From assembly GCA_030147425.1 (NCBI GenBank), contig JASKZW010000112.1:1-7288 (forward strand): 7,288 nt of DNA. Reading direction: 5' to 3'. Below the pieces are notes generated by a model. That model saw only the letters and a program-made list of their open reading frames with translations. It ran no database searches and was not told where the DNA came from. This document shows, piece after piece, positions 1 through 6,466 of the stretch; within the stretch, counting starts at the first letter, position 1, and the number at the start of each line of letters is the position of its first letter. A program made the translations under genes and the position numbers. Source of the stretch: Tissierellales bacterium (lineage in GTDB: Bacteria > Bacillota_A > Clostridia > Tissierellales > JASKZW01).

Positions 1-735
1 CTCTACTATATGACTTATAGCCATAGCTATAGCATAGGATGTAGAGCCTTTTTTATTTATTACCTCATAGGCTGCATTTCTTACCTGATCTTCTATAAGC
101 TCCCTATTTTCATAGGATAAGTCCCTTCCCTTTGCCTTTAAATAATCTTCTAAATTTATGCCACCTATACTAGTTTGGCTCCAAGCAGCAAATTCTGTAT
201 CCCCATGTTCTCCCATTATATATGTGTGAATATCCCTCGGATTTACGTCCAATTCCCTACTTAAATTCTCCTTTAATCTGGAGCTATCTAATACTGTTCC
301 TGAACCTATTACCCTTTCCTTAGGAAAACCAGATAGTTTATAAGTTACATAAGATAAAATATCTACTGGATTTGAAACTACCAAAAGTATGGCTTCTGGA
401 CTGTATTTTACTATTTGAGGAATAATAGCCTTAAATATAGCTATATTTTTATTTACCAAGTCTATTCTAGTTTCCCCAGGCTTTTGGGCTGCACCTGCAG
501 TTATAACAACAATATCTGAATCCTTAGTATCCTCATAATCTCCTGCCTTAATATTCATAGGTCTAGTAAAGCCTGCACAATGCTGAAGATCTAAAACTTC
601 CCCTTCAGTCTTGTCCTTATCTATATCTACTACTACCAGCTCTCTGGCTAAACCCTTTATAGTTAATGAAAAAGCTGTAGCTGCCCCTACTGCTCCAGCT
701 CCTATTACTGATATTTTTCCTCCTCTTCCTTTCAT
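1..735 (-). CDS. ldh: L-lactate dehydrogenase, 3' end off the window
   Basis: NAD-dependent L-lactate dehydrogenase, a cytoplasmic enzyme that reduces pyruvate to L-lactate and regenerates NAD+ in fermentation. The visible 245 residues start with ATG at 735, eight bases after an AGGAGG Shine-Dalgarno sequence. Visible motifs: Rossmann GAGAVG at residues 12-17; Asp37 at the end of the second strand, which favours NAD over NADP; the substrate loop AQKPGETR (83-90), with Gln84 at the position that distinguishes lactate from malate dehydrogenases (Arg in the latter); SNPVD at 121-125; Asp150 and Arg153 in the substrate-binding helix; and the active-site GEHGDTE at 175-181 with catalytic His177. 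Family members are about 315 residues long, so roughly 70 C-terminal residues are missing because the window ends, not because the gene is broken. It appears to have its own promoter and operator region. The family call is very secure, and the Gln makes malate dehydrogenase unlikely. Confidence 0.96.
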   Translation of the reverse strand, partial: MKGRGGKISVIGAGAVGAATAFSLTIKGLARELVVVDIDKDKTEGEVLDLQHCAGFTRPMNIKAGDYEDTKDSDIVVITAGAAQKPGETRIDLVNKNIAIFKAIIPQIVKYSPEAILLVVSNPVDILSYVTYKLSGFPKERVIGSGTVLDSSRLKENLSRELDVNPRDIHTYIMGEHGDTEFAAWSQTSIGGINLEDYLKAKGRDLSYENRELIEDQVRNAAYEVINKKGSTSYAIAMAISHIVE

Positions 736-743
736 AAGAAGAA

Positions 744-749
744 CCTCCT
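744..749 (-). promoter_or_regulatory. Shine-Dalgarno site of ldh
   Basis: On the minus strand the sequence reads AGGAGG, eight bases before the ATG at 735. This fixes the ldh start. Confidence 0.9.
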
Positions 750-752
750 TTT

Positions 753-783
753 TATGGTTTGGTGGTATGACCACCTAACCATA
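753..783. promoter_or_regulatory. 31-bp palindromic operator candidate of ldh
   Basis: A near-perfect inverted repeat is centred on 768. Arms 753-766 and 770-783 pair at 13 of 14 positions; the exception is a T/T mismatch at 760/776. The inner core reads GGTGGT-ATG-ACCACC. It contains TGGT-N3-ACCA, the core known for operators of FadR-subfamily GntR regulators such as PdhR and LldR. The outer arm touches the predicted -10 box (783-788) and covers the probable start point near 776, the right place for a repressor. Regulation by lactate or pyruvate through a GntR protein is inference. If transcription starts inside it, the inner core could also form a hairpin at the 5' end of the mRNA. Confidence 0.7.
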
Positions 784-811
784 TACTAACCTATAACTTT
801 AAACTTGTCTA
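783..811 (-). promoter_or_regulatory. Promoter of ldh
   Basis: Reading leftwards on the minus strand, a -35 candidate TAGACA (806-811) is followed after 17 bases by a -10 candidate TAGTAT (783-788). Transcription would start near 776, giving a leader of about 40 bases. Each box matches the sigma-A consensus imperfectly, but spacing and position fit. Confidence 0.6.
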
Positions 812-814
812 GTA

Positions 815-832
815 TTGTTATTTTTTTAATAA
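815..832. promoter_or_regulatory. Possible Rex binding site upstream of ldh
   Basis: The 18 bases TTGTTATTTTTTTAATAA match the Firmicute Rex operator pattern TTGTTAA-N4-TTAACAA at 12 of 14 defined positions. The site lies just upstream of the predicted -35 box. Rex senses the NADH/NAD+ ratio and commonly controls ldh in this group. The AT-rich background makes a chance match possible, so the call is tentative. Confidence 0.35.
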
Positions 833-838
833 GGAAAA

Positions 839-872
839 TAAAAAAAGGACAAGGTCCTCTGACCCTGCCCTT
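839..872 (-). terminator. Intrinsic terminator of the NADH oxidase gene
   Basis: On the minus strand a 12-bp stem (861-872 with 845-856, including two G-U pairs) with a 4-base loop (857-860) is followed by seven T residues (846-840, the first two within the stem). It begins 17 bases past the stop codon of the gene ending at 889. It separates nox from ldh transcription. Confidence 0.9.
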
Positions 873-888
873 AAGAATTTTTTAATTT

Positions 889-2223
889 TTATTTAGCATT
901 TAAAGCTGCCATAGTTATATAGTTATATGGCTGGTTAAAGTGTGGTAGGAAGAAAATATCTAGTAAAGCTAGTTTATCTATTGTTACTTTTTCCTGTACA
1001 GCTAGGGAGAACATATGGATTCCCATAGACATATCGTGTTCTGATGCCATTTGAGCTCCTAGTATAACTCTTGTATCCTTATCATAAACTATTCTTATCT
1101 TTACTTCTGGATTATCTATTTCCATAAAGCCTGCCTTTTGAGTGTCTGTAAAGTCTGTATAGTCTACATTTAAGCCTCTTTTTTCAGCTGCTTGTAAGCT
1201 TAGTCCTGTAGAAACCATTTTCAAGTCATAGATATTTATTCCATTAGATCCTTGAACTCCTTCAGATTCAATCTCCCCTCCTGCTGCATTGTGTCCTGCT
1301 ACAATACCACTTCTTACAGCATTAGATGCTAGAGCTATATAATTTGTATCTTCTATAGAGTTGTCATATATTGTTGCACAGTCTCCTATAGCATAAACAT
1401 CTTTCATATTTGTTTCTTGCTTTTTATTTACAACATAAGCTCCATTTCTAAAGGTCTCTATTTGCCCTTGGCCTATTTCTGTATTTGGTCTAAATCCTAT
1501 AGAAAGTATAACCATGTCTGTTTCGTACTCATTATTGTTTGTTATTAATTTTTCTACCTTTCCTTCTCCTTGAATTTCTTCAACCATTTCATTAAAGTGT
1601 AGGTCTATTCCCTTACTTCTTAAGTTTTCTTCCATTAATTTTGAAAAATCTAAATCATAATAGTTAGCTAAGCAAGTTGGTGCCATATCTATCATTCTTA
1701 CTTTCTTTCCATGACGTTGGAAGGCTTCCGCTAACTCTACTCCTATATAACCTGCTCCTACTATAGTTACATCCTTTATATCATCGTCTGCTAGTTTCTT
1801 TATAACTTCCTTAGCATCTTGGTATAGTTTTACCTGTTGAACATTGTCTAAATCCTTGCCTGGTATATTTGGAACTATTGGCTTAGAACCTGTAGCTAGA
1901 ATTAACTTATCATAACTTTCTTCTATCTCTTCGCCAGCTCTATTTTTACCATAAACTACTTTTTTATCAAAGTCTATATTAGTGATTTCAGTTTCCATGT
2001 GAACCTTAGCACCTTTTTTCTCTAAAGTTTCCTTGTCTGAATAAAACAATCCGTCTGCACCGCTTATTTGATTACCTATCCAAAGGGCCATTCCACACCC
2101 TAAAAAACTTATATTTGAATTCTTATCGAATACTACTACTTCCTTGTCCTTATAATTATCTAATATTGTATTTACTGCTGCTGTTCCTCCGTGATTTGAT
2201 CCTACAACTATTATTTTTTCCAT
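889..2223 (-). CDS. nox: NADH oxidase, FAD-dependent, probably water-forming
   Basis: A 444-residue flavoprotein of the pyridine nucleotide-disulfide oxidoreductase superfamily, Nox/Npx/CoA-disulfide reductase branch. It probably oxidises NADH with reduction of O2 to water in the cytoplasm. Visible features: N-terminal FAD-binding VVGSNHGG (6-13) with His11; redox-active Cys43 in [12 protein letters not shown] (39-50), typical of NADH oxidases; a second Rossmann motif VGAGYIGVE (155-163) for NADH, with Asp179 at the end of the next strand; the FAD motif VYAIGDCA (276-283); and a C-terminal dimerisation domain ending in HFNQPYNYI. Length matches the family (about 445-460). The ATG at 2223 is preferred because AAGGAG lies eight bases upstream; an in-frame GTG at 2232 overlaps that site. 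It has its own promoter and terminator. NADH peroxidase or CoA-disulfide reductase activity cannot be excluded from sequence. Confidence 0.9.
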   Translation of the reverse strand: MEKIIVVGSNHGGTAAVNTILDNYKDKEVVVFDKNSNISFLGCGMALWIGNQISGADGLFYSDKETLEKKGAKVHMETEITNIDFDKKVVYGKNRAGEEIEESYDKLILATGSKPIVPNIPGKDLDNVQQVKLYQDAKEVIKKLADDDIKDVTIVGAGYIGVELAEAFQRHGKKVRMIDMAPTCLANYYDLDFSKLMEENLRSKGIDLHFNEMVEEIQGEGKVEKLITNNNEYETDMVILSIGFRPNTEIGQGQIETFRNGAYVVNKKQETNMKDVYAIGDCATIYDNSIEDTNYIALASNAVRSGIVAGHNAAGGEIESEGVQGSNGINIYDLKMVSTGLSLQAAEKRGLNVDYTDFTDTQKAGFMEIDNPEVKIRIVYDKDTRVILGAQMASEHDMSMGIHMFSLAVQEKVTIDKLALLDIFFLPHFNQPYNYITMAALNAK

Positions 2224-2231
2224 TGAAAACA

Positions 2232-2237
2232 CTCCTT
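2232..2237 (-). promoter_or_regulatory. Shine-Dalgarno site that decides the nox start
   Basis: AAGGAG on the minus strand lies eight bases before the ATG at 2223. The alternative GTG at 2232 shares a base with this site and so is unlikely to be the start. Confidence 0.85.
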
Positions 2238-2275
2238 TTTTAATGTCATAGTATTTTAGTATTACTTATATTTAT

Positions 2276-2304
2276 ATTATACCACCTTGTAGATAATTTA
2301 ACCA
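2276..2304 (-). promoter_or_regulatory. Promoter of nox with extended -10
   Basis: On the minus strand TGGTATAAT (2284-2276) is a perfect -10 hexamer with a TG extension. A weak -35 candidate TGGTTA (2299-2304) sits 17 bases upstream. Transcription would start near 2269, leaving a leader of about 45 bases. Confidence 0.7.
2287..2304. promoter_or_regulatory. Possible Rex binding site in the nox promoter
   Basis: TTGTAGATAATTTAACCA matches the Rex pattern TTGTTAA-N4-TTAACAA at 11 of 14 defined positions. It occupies the -35/spacer region of the nox promoter, where binding would block RNA polymerase. It is weaker than the ldh site, and an AT-rich background could produce it by chance. Confidence 0.25.
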
Positions 2305-2325
2305 TCTTTTTTTGAATTTTTTTAC

Positions 2326-2362
2326 AAAAAAATAACTACCTAGTTTAAACTAGGTAGTTATT
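2326..2362 (-). terminator. Intrinsic terminator of fhs
   Basis: A perfect 32-bp palindrome (2331-2346 with 2347-2362) forms a stem of about 14 bp with a small AT loop, beginning 12 bases after the fhs stop. On the minus strand it runs into seven T residues (2332-2326). It lies between fhs and the nox promoter, insulating the two genes. Confidence 0.93.
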
Positions 2363-2374
2363 GAGTAGCTTATC

Positions 2375-4045
2375 TTAGAATAATCCTACTATTTCTCCGT
2401 CTTCTTTTATATCTATATTATTAGCTGCTGGTACTTTTGGTAGTCCTGGCATTGTCATTACATCTCCTGTTAATGCTACCAAGAATCCTGCTCCAGCTGA
2501 TATTCTGATTTCTCTTACTGTTATCTTAAATCCTTCAGGTGCTCCTAATAAGTTTGGATCATCTGAGAATGAGTATTGAGTTTTAGCCATACAGATTGGC
2601 ATCTTGTCTAAGCCTAATCTTTCTATGTCAGCTATTTCTCTTTTAGCTTTCTTAGTAAATTCTACTCCGTCAGCTCTGTATACTTCTTTAGCTATTTTTT
2701 CTATTTTCTCTTCTATTGATCCTTCTACATCATATAATGGTTCGAAGTCAGCTTCTCCAGCTTCACACACTCTTACTACTGCTTCTGCCATTTCTATAGC
2801 ACCGTCTCCACCTTTTGCCCAAACTTCTGACATTACAGCTTCTGATCCTATTTCTTCACATTTCTCTCTGATTAGCTCTAATTCAGCTTCTGTATCAGTT
2901 GGGAATTGGTTGATTGCTACTATTGCAGGTACACCGAATTTTTTCATGTTTTCTACGTGTCTCTCTAAGTTAGCGAATCCTTTTTCTAATGCTTCTAAGT
3001 TTTCTTCTTCTAAAGTCTTAACATCCATTCCACCATTGTATTTTAAAGCTCTTACAGTTGCAACTATAACTGTAGCATCTGGCTTTAATCCACCAAACCT
3101 AGCCTTGATGTCAAAGAACTTCTCTGCTCCAAGGTCAGCTCCGAATCCTGCTTCTGTTATTGTATAGTCAGCTAATTTTAGTGACATTTGAGTAGCTAGG
3201 ATTGAGTTACATCCGTGAGCTATGTTAGCAAATGGTCCACCGTGGATTATTGCTGGCGTATTTTCTAATGTTTGAACTAAGTTTGGCTCTAGAGCGTCCT
3301 TCATTAATAAAGCTACTGCTCCTTCTGCCTTTAAGTCTCTAGCAAATACTGGCTCTTTGTCATAAGTGTAAGCTACAACAATGTCTCCTACTCTTTTCTT
3401 AAAGTCTTCTAAGTCTCTTGCTAGACAGAATATAGCCATGATTTCTGAAGCTACTGTTATGTCAAAGCTATCTTCTCTTGGTACTCCATTAGTTCTTCCG
3501 CCTAAGCCTATTACTATATTTCTTAAGGCTCTGTCGTTCATGTCTATTACCCTTTTCCAAACTATTCTTCTAGGGTCTATATTTAAATCATTTCCTTGGT
3601 GAATGTGGTTATCTAATAAAGCTGATATTAAGTTGTGTGCAGTTGTGATTGCATGGAAGTCACCTGTAAAATGTAAGTTTATGTCTTCCATTGGAACTAC
3701 CTGTGCATGTCCTCCACCTGCCGCTCCACCTTTAATACCAAAGCTTGGTCCTAAGGAAGGTTCCCTAATAGTAGTTATTGCAGTCTTACCAATTTTGTTA
3801 AGACCCATGGATAAACCTATGTTAGTTGTAGTCTTACCTTCACCTGCTGGTGTTGGGTTTATAGCTGTTACTAAAACTAACTTTCCGTCTTCCTTGTCTT
3901 CTAATTCATCTAGAACACTTAATTTCACCTTTGCTTTGTAGTCTCCATAAAGAATTAGATCTTCTTCTTTTAGTCCTATTTTATTTGCAACATCTACAAT
4001 AGGAAGTAATTCAGCTTCTTGAGCTATTTGTACGTCTGTTTTCAA
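2375..4045 (-). CDS. fhs: Formate-tetrahydrofolate ligase
   Basis: ATP-dependent ligase (10-formyltetrahydrofolate synthetase) that joins formate to tetrahydrofolate, supplying one-carbon units for purine synthesis and, in some anaerobes, the methyl branch of the Wood-Ljungdahl pathway. The 556-residue length matches the family. Visible motifs: N-terminal MKTDVQIAQ, typical of the family; P-loop TPAGEGKTT (65-73); first family signature [11 protein letters not shown] (103-113), with His113 where the classical pattern has Tyr; [12 protein letters not shown] (118-129); second signature [12 protein letters not shown] (328-339); and the conserved tail with [11 protein letters not shown]. The start is TTG at 4045, seven bases after AGGAGG; the next in-frame Met is far inside the protein, at residue 80. 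It is transcribed alone from its own promoter. Its product is the cofactor used by PurH, encoded nearby. Confidence 0.98.
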   Translation of the reverse strand: MKTDVQIAQEAELLPIVDVANKIGLKEEDLILYGDYKAKVKLSVLDELEDKEDGKLVLVTAINPTPAGEGKTTTNIGLSMGLNKIGKTAITTIREPSLGPSFGIKGGAAGGGHAQVVPMEDINLHFTGDFHAITTAHNLISALLDNHIHQGNDLNIDPRRIVWKRVIDMNDRALRNIVIGLGGRTNGVPREDSFDITVASEIMAIFCLARDLEDFKKRVGDIVVAYTYDKEPVFARDLKAEGAVALLMKDALEPNLVQTLENTPAIIHGGPFANIAHGCNSILATQMSLKLADYTITEAGFGADLGAEKFFDIKARFGGLKPDATVIVATVRALKYNGGMDVKTLEEENLEALEKGFANLERHVENMKKFGVPAIVAINQFPTDTEAELELIREKCEEIGSEAVMSEVWAKGGDGAIEMAEAVVRVCEAGEADFEPLYDVEGSIEEKIEKIAKEVYRADGVEFTKKAKREIADIERLGLDKMPICMAKTQYSFSDDPNLLGAPEGFKITVREIRISAGAGFLVALTGDVMTMPGLPKVPAANNIDIKEDGEIVGLF

Positions 4046-4052
4046 TTTGACT

Positions 4053-4058
4053 CCTCCT
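4053..4058 (-). promoter_or_regulatory. Strong Shine-Dalgarno site for the TTG start of fhs
   Basis: The minus strand reads AAAGGAGGAG, with AGGAGG at 4058-4053, seven bases before the TTG at 4045. A strong ribosome binding site supports use of the unusual start codon. Confidence 0.9.
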
Positions 4059-4123
4059 TTAGATTATATATTAATTTTATTATATACATATGATACTTAT
4101 ACATGGTATATCATCTATCTAGT

Positions 4124-4152
4124 ATTATACCAAACATATAAAATTTTTAAAG
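4124..4152 (-). promoter_or_regulatory. Promoter of fhs with extended -10
   Basis: TGGTATAAT (4132-4124 on the minus strand) is a perfect extended -10. The -35 region is weak (TTTAAA at 4151-4146, 16-bp spacing, or nearby), which fits extended -10 promoters. Transcription would start near 4117, giving an AT-rich leader of about 72 bases. Confidence 0.6.
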
Positions 4153-4188
4153 CATTCTCTTTTTTTTAACAATCTTTATTCTCTTGCA

Positions 4189-4217
4189 TTTCCATATATA
4201 CCCTTTATACTTATAAT
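4189..4217 (+). promoter_or_regulatory. Promoter of the EamA transporter gene
   Basis: TTTCCA (4189-4194), a 17-base spacer and a perfect TATAAT (4212-4217) lie upstream of the plus-strand gene. Transcription would start near 4224, about 40 bases before the ATG. It is divergent from the fhs promoter; the two -10 boxes are about 80 bp apart. Confidence 0.55.
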
Positions 4218-4264
4218 ATATACTTTATTTTTAAATATTTTTTTATAATTTGAAAGGAGAATAT

Positions 4265-5182
4265 ATGAAGGATTTTCTAACTAGTAAAAAAGGAATATTA
4301 ATTCTAGCATTAATCTGTACTGCCCTATGGGGTTCAGCCTTTCCAGTGGTTAAGATAGGTTATGATTTATTGGAGATAAGTCCAAGTGATATTGGTTCAA
4401 AAATTTACTTTGCTGGGCTAAGATTTTTTATAGCTGGACTTATGGTTTTCCTCTTCCATAGGCTAATTTACAAGGAAGGAGCCAAGCCGACTAAGGCTAG
4501 CATTAGGCCTATTATAAGACTGGGACTTATTCAGACAAGTATCCAATACTTTTTCTTTTACATAGGTGTTGCTAATACAAGTGGGATAAAATCTAGTATA
4601 CTTCAGTCTTCTAGTACATTCTTTACAGTTATCCTAGCCCACTTTATTTACAAGGAAGATAAGCTAGATATGAAAAAAATTCTAAGCCTAGCTCTAGGTT
4701 TTGCTGGAGTTATTTTAGTGAATATTAATAAGGAATTTGACTTAAGTTTCAAGTTTATCGGAGAAGGATTTTTAATTATTTCTTCATTATTAGGTGCTTT
4801 TGCCACAATTTATGCTAAAAAAATATCAGAAGTAGAATCTAATCCCTTTATCTTATCTGGAGGGCAAATGCTAGTAGGTTCACTTGTTTTATTGGTTTTT
4901 GGACTTTTAACAGGAGGAAGTCTAGTATTTACCTTTAAAAGCTTTCTTTTACTACTTTATGCTGCCTTTATATCTGCTGCAGCTTTTACCCTATGGTATA
5001 TGTTGCTTCAGTATAATTCACCAGGTAAGATAAGTATATATAGACTTTTTATTCCTATATTTGGTGCTAGCTTTTCAGCAATCCTACTTCCAGATGAAGG
5101 ATTTTCCCTAAATTTACTTCTAGGTCTAGCCCTAGTTGTTCTAGGAATTGGAGTTTTAAACTTAAATGAAAAAGAAGCATAA
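4265..5182 (+). CDS. EamA/DMT-family membrane transporter, substrate unknown
   Basis: A 305-residue integral membrane protein of the drug/metabolite transporter superfamily with two EamA repeats. About ten hydrophobic segments are visible: roughly residues 11-30, 46-66, 84-102, 109-128, 137-153, 165-185, 197-216, 224-245, 257-275 and 281-299. Family-like features are ALWGSAFPVVKIG in the first helix, the proline in the helix-9 motif IYRLFIPIFGA, and an acidic residue after it (LPDEGF). Members export amino acids, nucleobases or other metabolites; nothing here identifies the substrate. ATG at 4265 is chosen because AGGAG (4255-4259) lies five bases upstream; an in-frame TTG at 4250 precedes that site. 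It is the only plus-strand gene, divergent from fhs and convergent with purD, so apparently monocistronic. Confidence 0.92.
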   Translation: MKDFLTSKKGILILALICTALWGSAFPVVKIGYDLLEISPSDIGSKIYFAGLRFFIAGLMVFLFHRLIYKEGAKPTKASIRPIIRLGLIQTSIQYFFFYIGVANTSGIKSSILQSSSTFFTVILAHFIYKEDKLDMKKILSLALGFAGVILVNINKEFDLSFKFIGEGFLIISSLLGAFATIYAKKISEVESNPFILSGGQMLVGSLVLLVFGLLTGGSLVFTFKSFLLLLYAAFISAAAFTLWYMLLQYNSPGKISIYRLFIPIFGASFSAILLPDEGFSLNLLLGLALVVLGIGVLNLNEKEA

Positions 5183-5203
5183 AAAAGCTGCCTAATGGCA
5201 GCT
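5181..5203 (-). terminator. Intrinsic terminator of purD, shared with the convergent transporter gene
   Basis: The stem AGCTGCC/GGCAGCT (5186-5192 with 5197-5203) has a 4-base loop. On the minus strand it is followed by a run of T residues (5186-5181), a good terminator for purHD that starts two bases after the purD stop. On the plus strand only a broken T stretch (CTTTACTTT) follows, so it is a weaker terminator for the transporter gene. Its T tract overlaps the transporter stop codon. Confidence 0.85.
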
Positions 5204-5205
5204 CT

Positions 5206-6453
5206 TTACTTTCCTATATCTTTTCTATAGTAAATATTTTCAAAATTTATCTTTTCTACTTCCTTATAAACTTCGTCCCTAATAGTTTCTAAATCCTTGC
5301 CTAATCTAGTTACTGAAAGAACCCTACCTCCATTAGTATAAGTTTTTCCATTCTCCTTCTTAGTTCCATTATGAAAAACTATAATTTCTTCATCTAAGTT
5401 ATTAAAAGTTATTTCCTTGCCCTTTTCATAAGCCCCTGGATAGCCTTCTGATGCTAGAATAACTGTCATAGACTGGTCCTCGGTCCACTTTAAATCTGAG
5501 TCTTTTAGGTCATTGTCTATACACTTATTCATAAGCTGGAATAAGTCTCCATCAAGTCTTGGTAAAACAACTTGAGTTTCTGGATCTCCAAATCTAACAT
5601 TAAATTCTAAAACATTTATATCCTTATCATCTATCATAAAGCCTATAAAAAGAATACCATTAAAGTCTAGGCCTTCTGCCTCTAGACCTTTTTCTATAGG
5701 ATTTAATACTTCTTTTCTTATTCTCAGCTTAAGCTCCTCAGTAAAAAGAGGACTTGGTGAAAAACATCCTACCCCACCAGTATTTGGTCCTTCATCCCCT
5801 TCGTAAATCTTCTTATAGTCTTTGGCTGATTCCATAGGAATTAGTTTTCCATTTGAAACAAAGCACAATAAGGATGCCTCTACTCCATAGAGGAATTCTT
5901 CTATAATAAGCTTTTGCCCTGCCTGGCCAAAAACTCCTTCATTTAGAAATTCATCTAAATTTTCTATTGCCTCCTCATAGCTTTCAGCTATAACTACACC
6001 CTTACCAGCACACAGGCCATCTGCCTTTATTACTATAGGACATTTAAAGTCATAGACTTCTTCTTTAGCTTGATCAAAGTCTGTATAAACCCTATATTTA
6101 GCTGTAGGAACCTGGTATTTTTCCATAAAGTTTTTAGAATAAATTTTACTTCCTTCCAATTGGGCTGACTTTTTATTGACTCCAAATATTTTCAAACCTT
6201 CTTTTTCAAACCTATCTACTATACCAGCTACTAAAGGATCTTCTGGACCAACTATAGTTAGGTCAATTTCTTTTTCCCTGGCAAAATCTACTAAGCTATC
6301 TATGTCATTTGCTTCTATATCTATATTTTCAGCTATGTCCTCTGTACCGCCATTTCCTGGAGCACAGTATATTTTGCTAACCTTATCTGACTGACCTATC
6401 TTCCAAGTTAAAGTATGCTCCCTACCACCACTTCCGACAATTAAAACCTTCAT
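5206..6453 (-). CDS. purD: Phosphoribosylamine-glycine ligase (GAR synthetase)
   Basis: Cytoplasmic ATP-grasp enzyme that joins glycine to 5-phosphoribosylamine, the second step of de novo purine synthesis. The 415-residue length is normal for monofunctional bacterial PurD. Visible motifs: N-terminal GSGGREH (7-13); VGPEDPL (68-74); the ATP-grasp segment IKADGLCAGKGV (142-153); GPNTGGVGC (222-230), where the common form is GPNTGGMGA; the metal-binding and signature segment EFNVRFGDPETQ (283-294); and a C-terminal domain running to the stop. The ATG at 6453 is seven bases after AGGAGG. It lies 11 bases downstream of purH, with no room for a promoter, so the two are cotranscribed and probably translationally coupled. 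The terminator directly after it suggests purD is the last gene of a pur operon extending to the right. Confidence 0.98.
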   Translation of the reverse strand: MKVLIVGSGGREHTLTWKIGQSDKVSKIYCAPGNGGTEDIAENIDIEANDIDSLVDFAREKEIDLTIVGPEDPLVAGIVDRFEKEGLKIFGVNKKSAQLEGSKIYSKNFMEKYQVPTAKYRVYTDFDQAKEEVYDFKCPIVIKADGLCAGKGVVIAESYEEAIENLDEFLNEGVFGQAGQKLIIEEFLYGVEASLLCFVSNGKLIPMESAKDYKKIYEGDEGPNTGGVGCFSPSPLFTEELKLRIRKEVLNPIEKGLEAEGLDFNGILFIGFMIDDKDINVLEFNVRFGDPETQVVLPRLDGDLFQLMNKCIDNDLKDSDLKWTEDQSMTVILASEGYPGAYEKGKEITFNNLDEEIIVFHNGTKKENGKTYTNGGRVLSVTRLGKDLETIRDEVYKEVEKINFENIYYRKDIGK

Positions 6454-6460
6454 ACAGATA

Positions 6461-6466
6461 CCTCCT
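6461..6466 (-). promoter_or_regulatory. Shine-Dalgarno site of purD overlapping the purH stop
   Basis: The minus strand reads TAGGAGG: the TAG stop of purH (6467-6465) shares bases with the AGGAGG that starts purD seven bases on. Ribosomes ending purH translation finish on the purD initiation site, a layout that favours translational coupling. Confidence 0.85.

Noticed and set aside
2224..2232. GTG at 2232 as the nox start
   Set aside because: It overlaps the AAGGAG site that serves the ATG at 2223, and the extra three residues are not part of the conserved N-terminus.
2276..2304. GGTGGTAT and TGGTT elements in the nox promoter resembling half of the ldh palindrome
   Set aside because: They have no inverted partner and their spacing differs from the ldh site. 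The GGTGGTAT stretch overlaps the extended -10 and is explained by it.
2604..3941. Three plus-strand open frames (2604-3167, 3381-3602, 3603-3941) inside fhs
   Set aside because: They are antisense shadows of the strongly conserved fhs frame, with Ser/Pro/Ala-rich low-complexity translations, no recognisable domain and no convincing ribosome binding site.
4083..4110. Imperfect direct repeat TATACATATGATA / TATACATGGTATA
   Set aside because: The copies are two similar 13-mers in AT-rich leader DNA, 15 bp apart with several mismatches. This is compatible with chance and too weak to call an operator.
4046..4117. Tetrahydrofolate riboswitch or other structured leader of fhs
   Set aside because: The leader of about 72 bases is almost entirely A/T with only a weak imperfect hairpin (4091-4096 with 4106-4113). 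I see no conserved riboswitch core and no leader terminator.
4155..4172. Rex-like site in the fhs/transporter gap ending in TTAACAA
   Set aside because: Only one half-site is good and the other matches at three of seven positions. It shows how readily partial Rex matches occur in this background.
4250..4264. TTG at 4250 as the transporter start
   Set aside because: The Shine-Dalgarno sequence (4255-4259) lies downstream of it and serves the ATG at 4265.
6176..6394. Plus-strand open frame of 72 codons inside purD
   Set aside because: It is antisense to conserved purD sequence, has no recognisable protein features, and is explained by codon composition.
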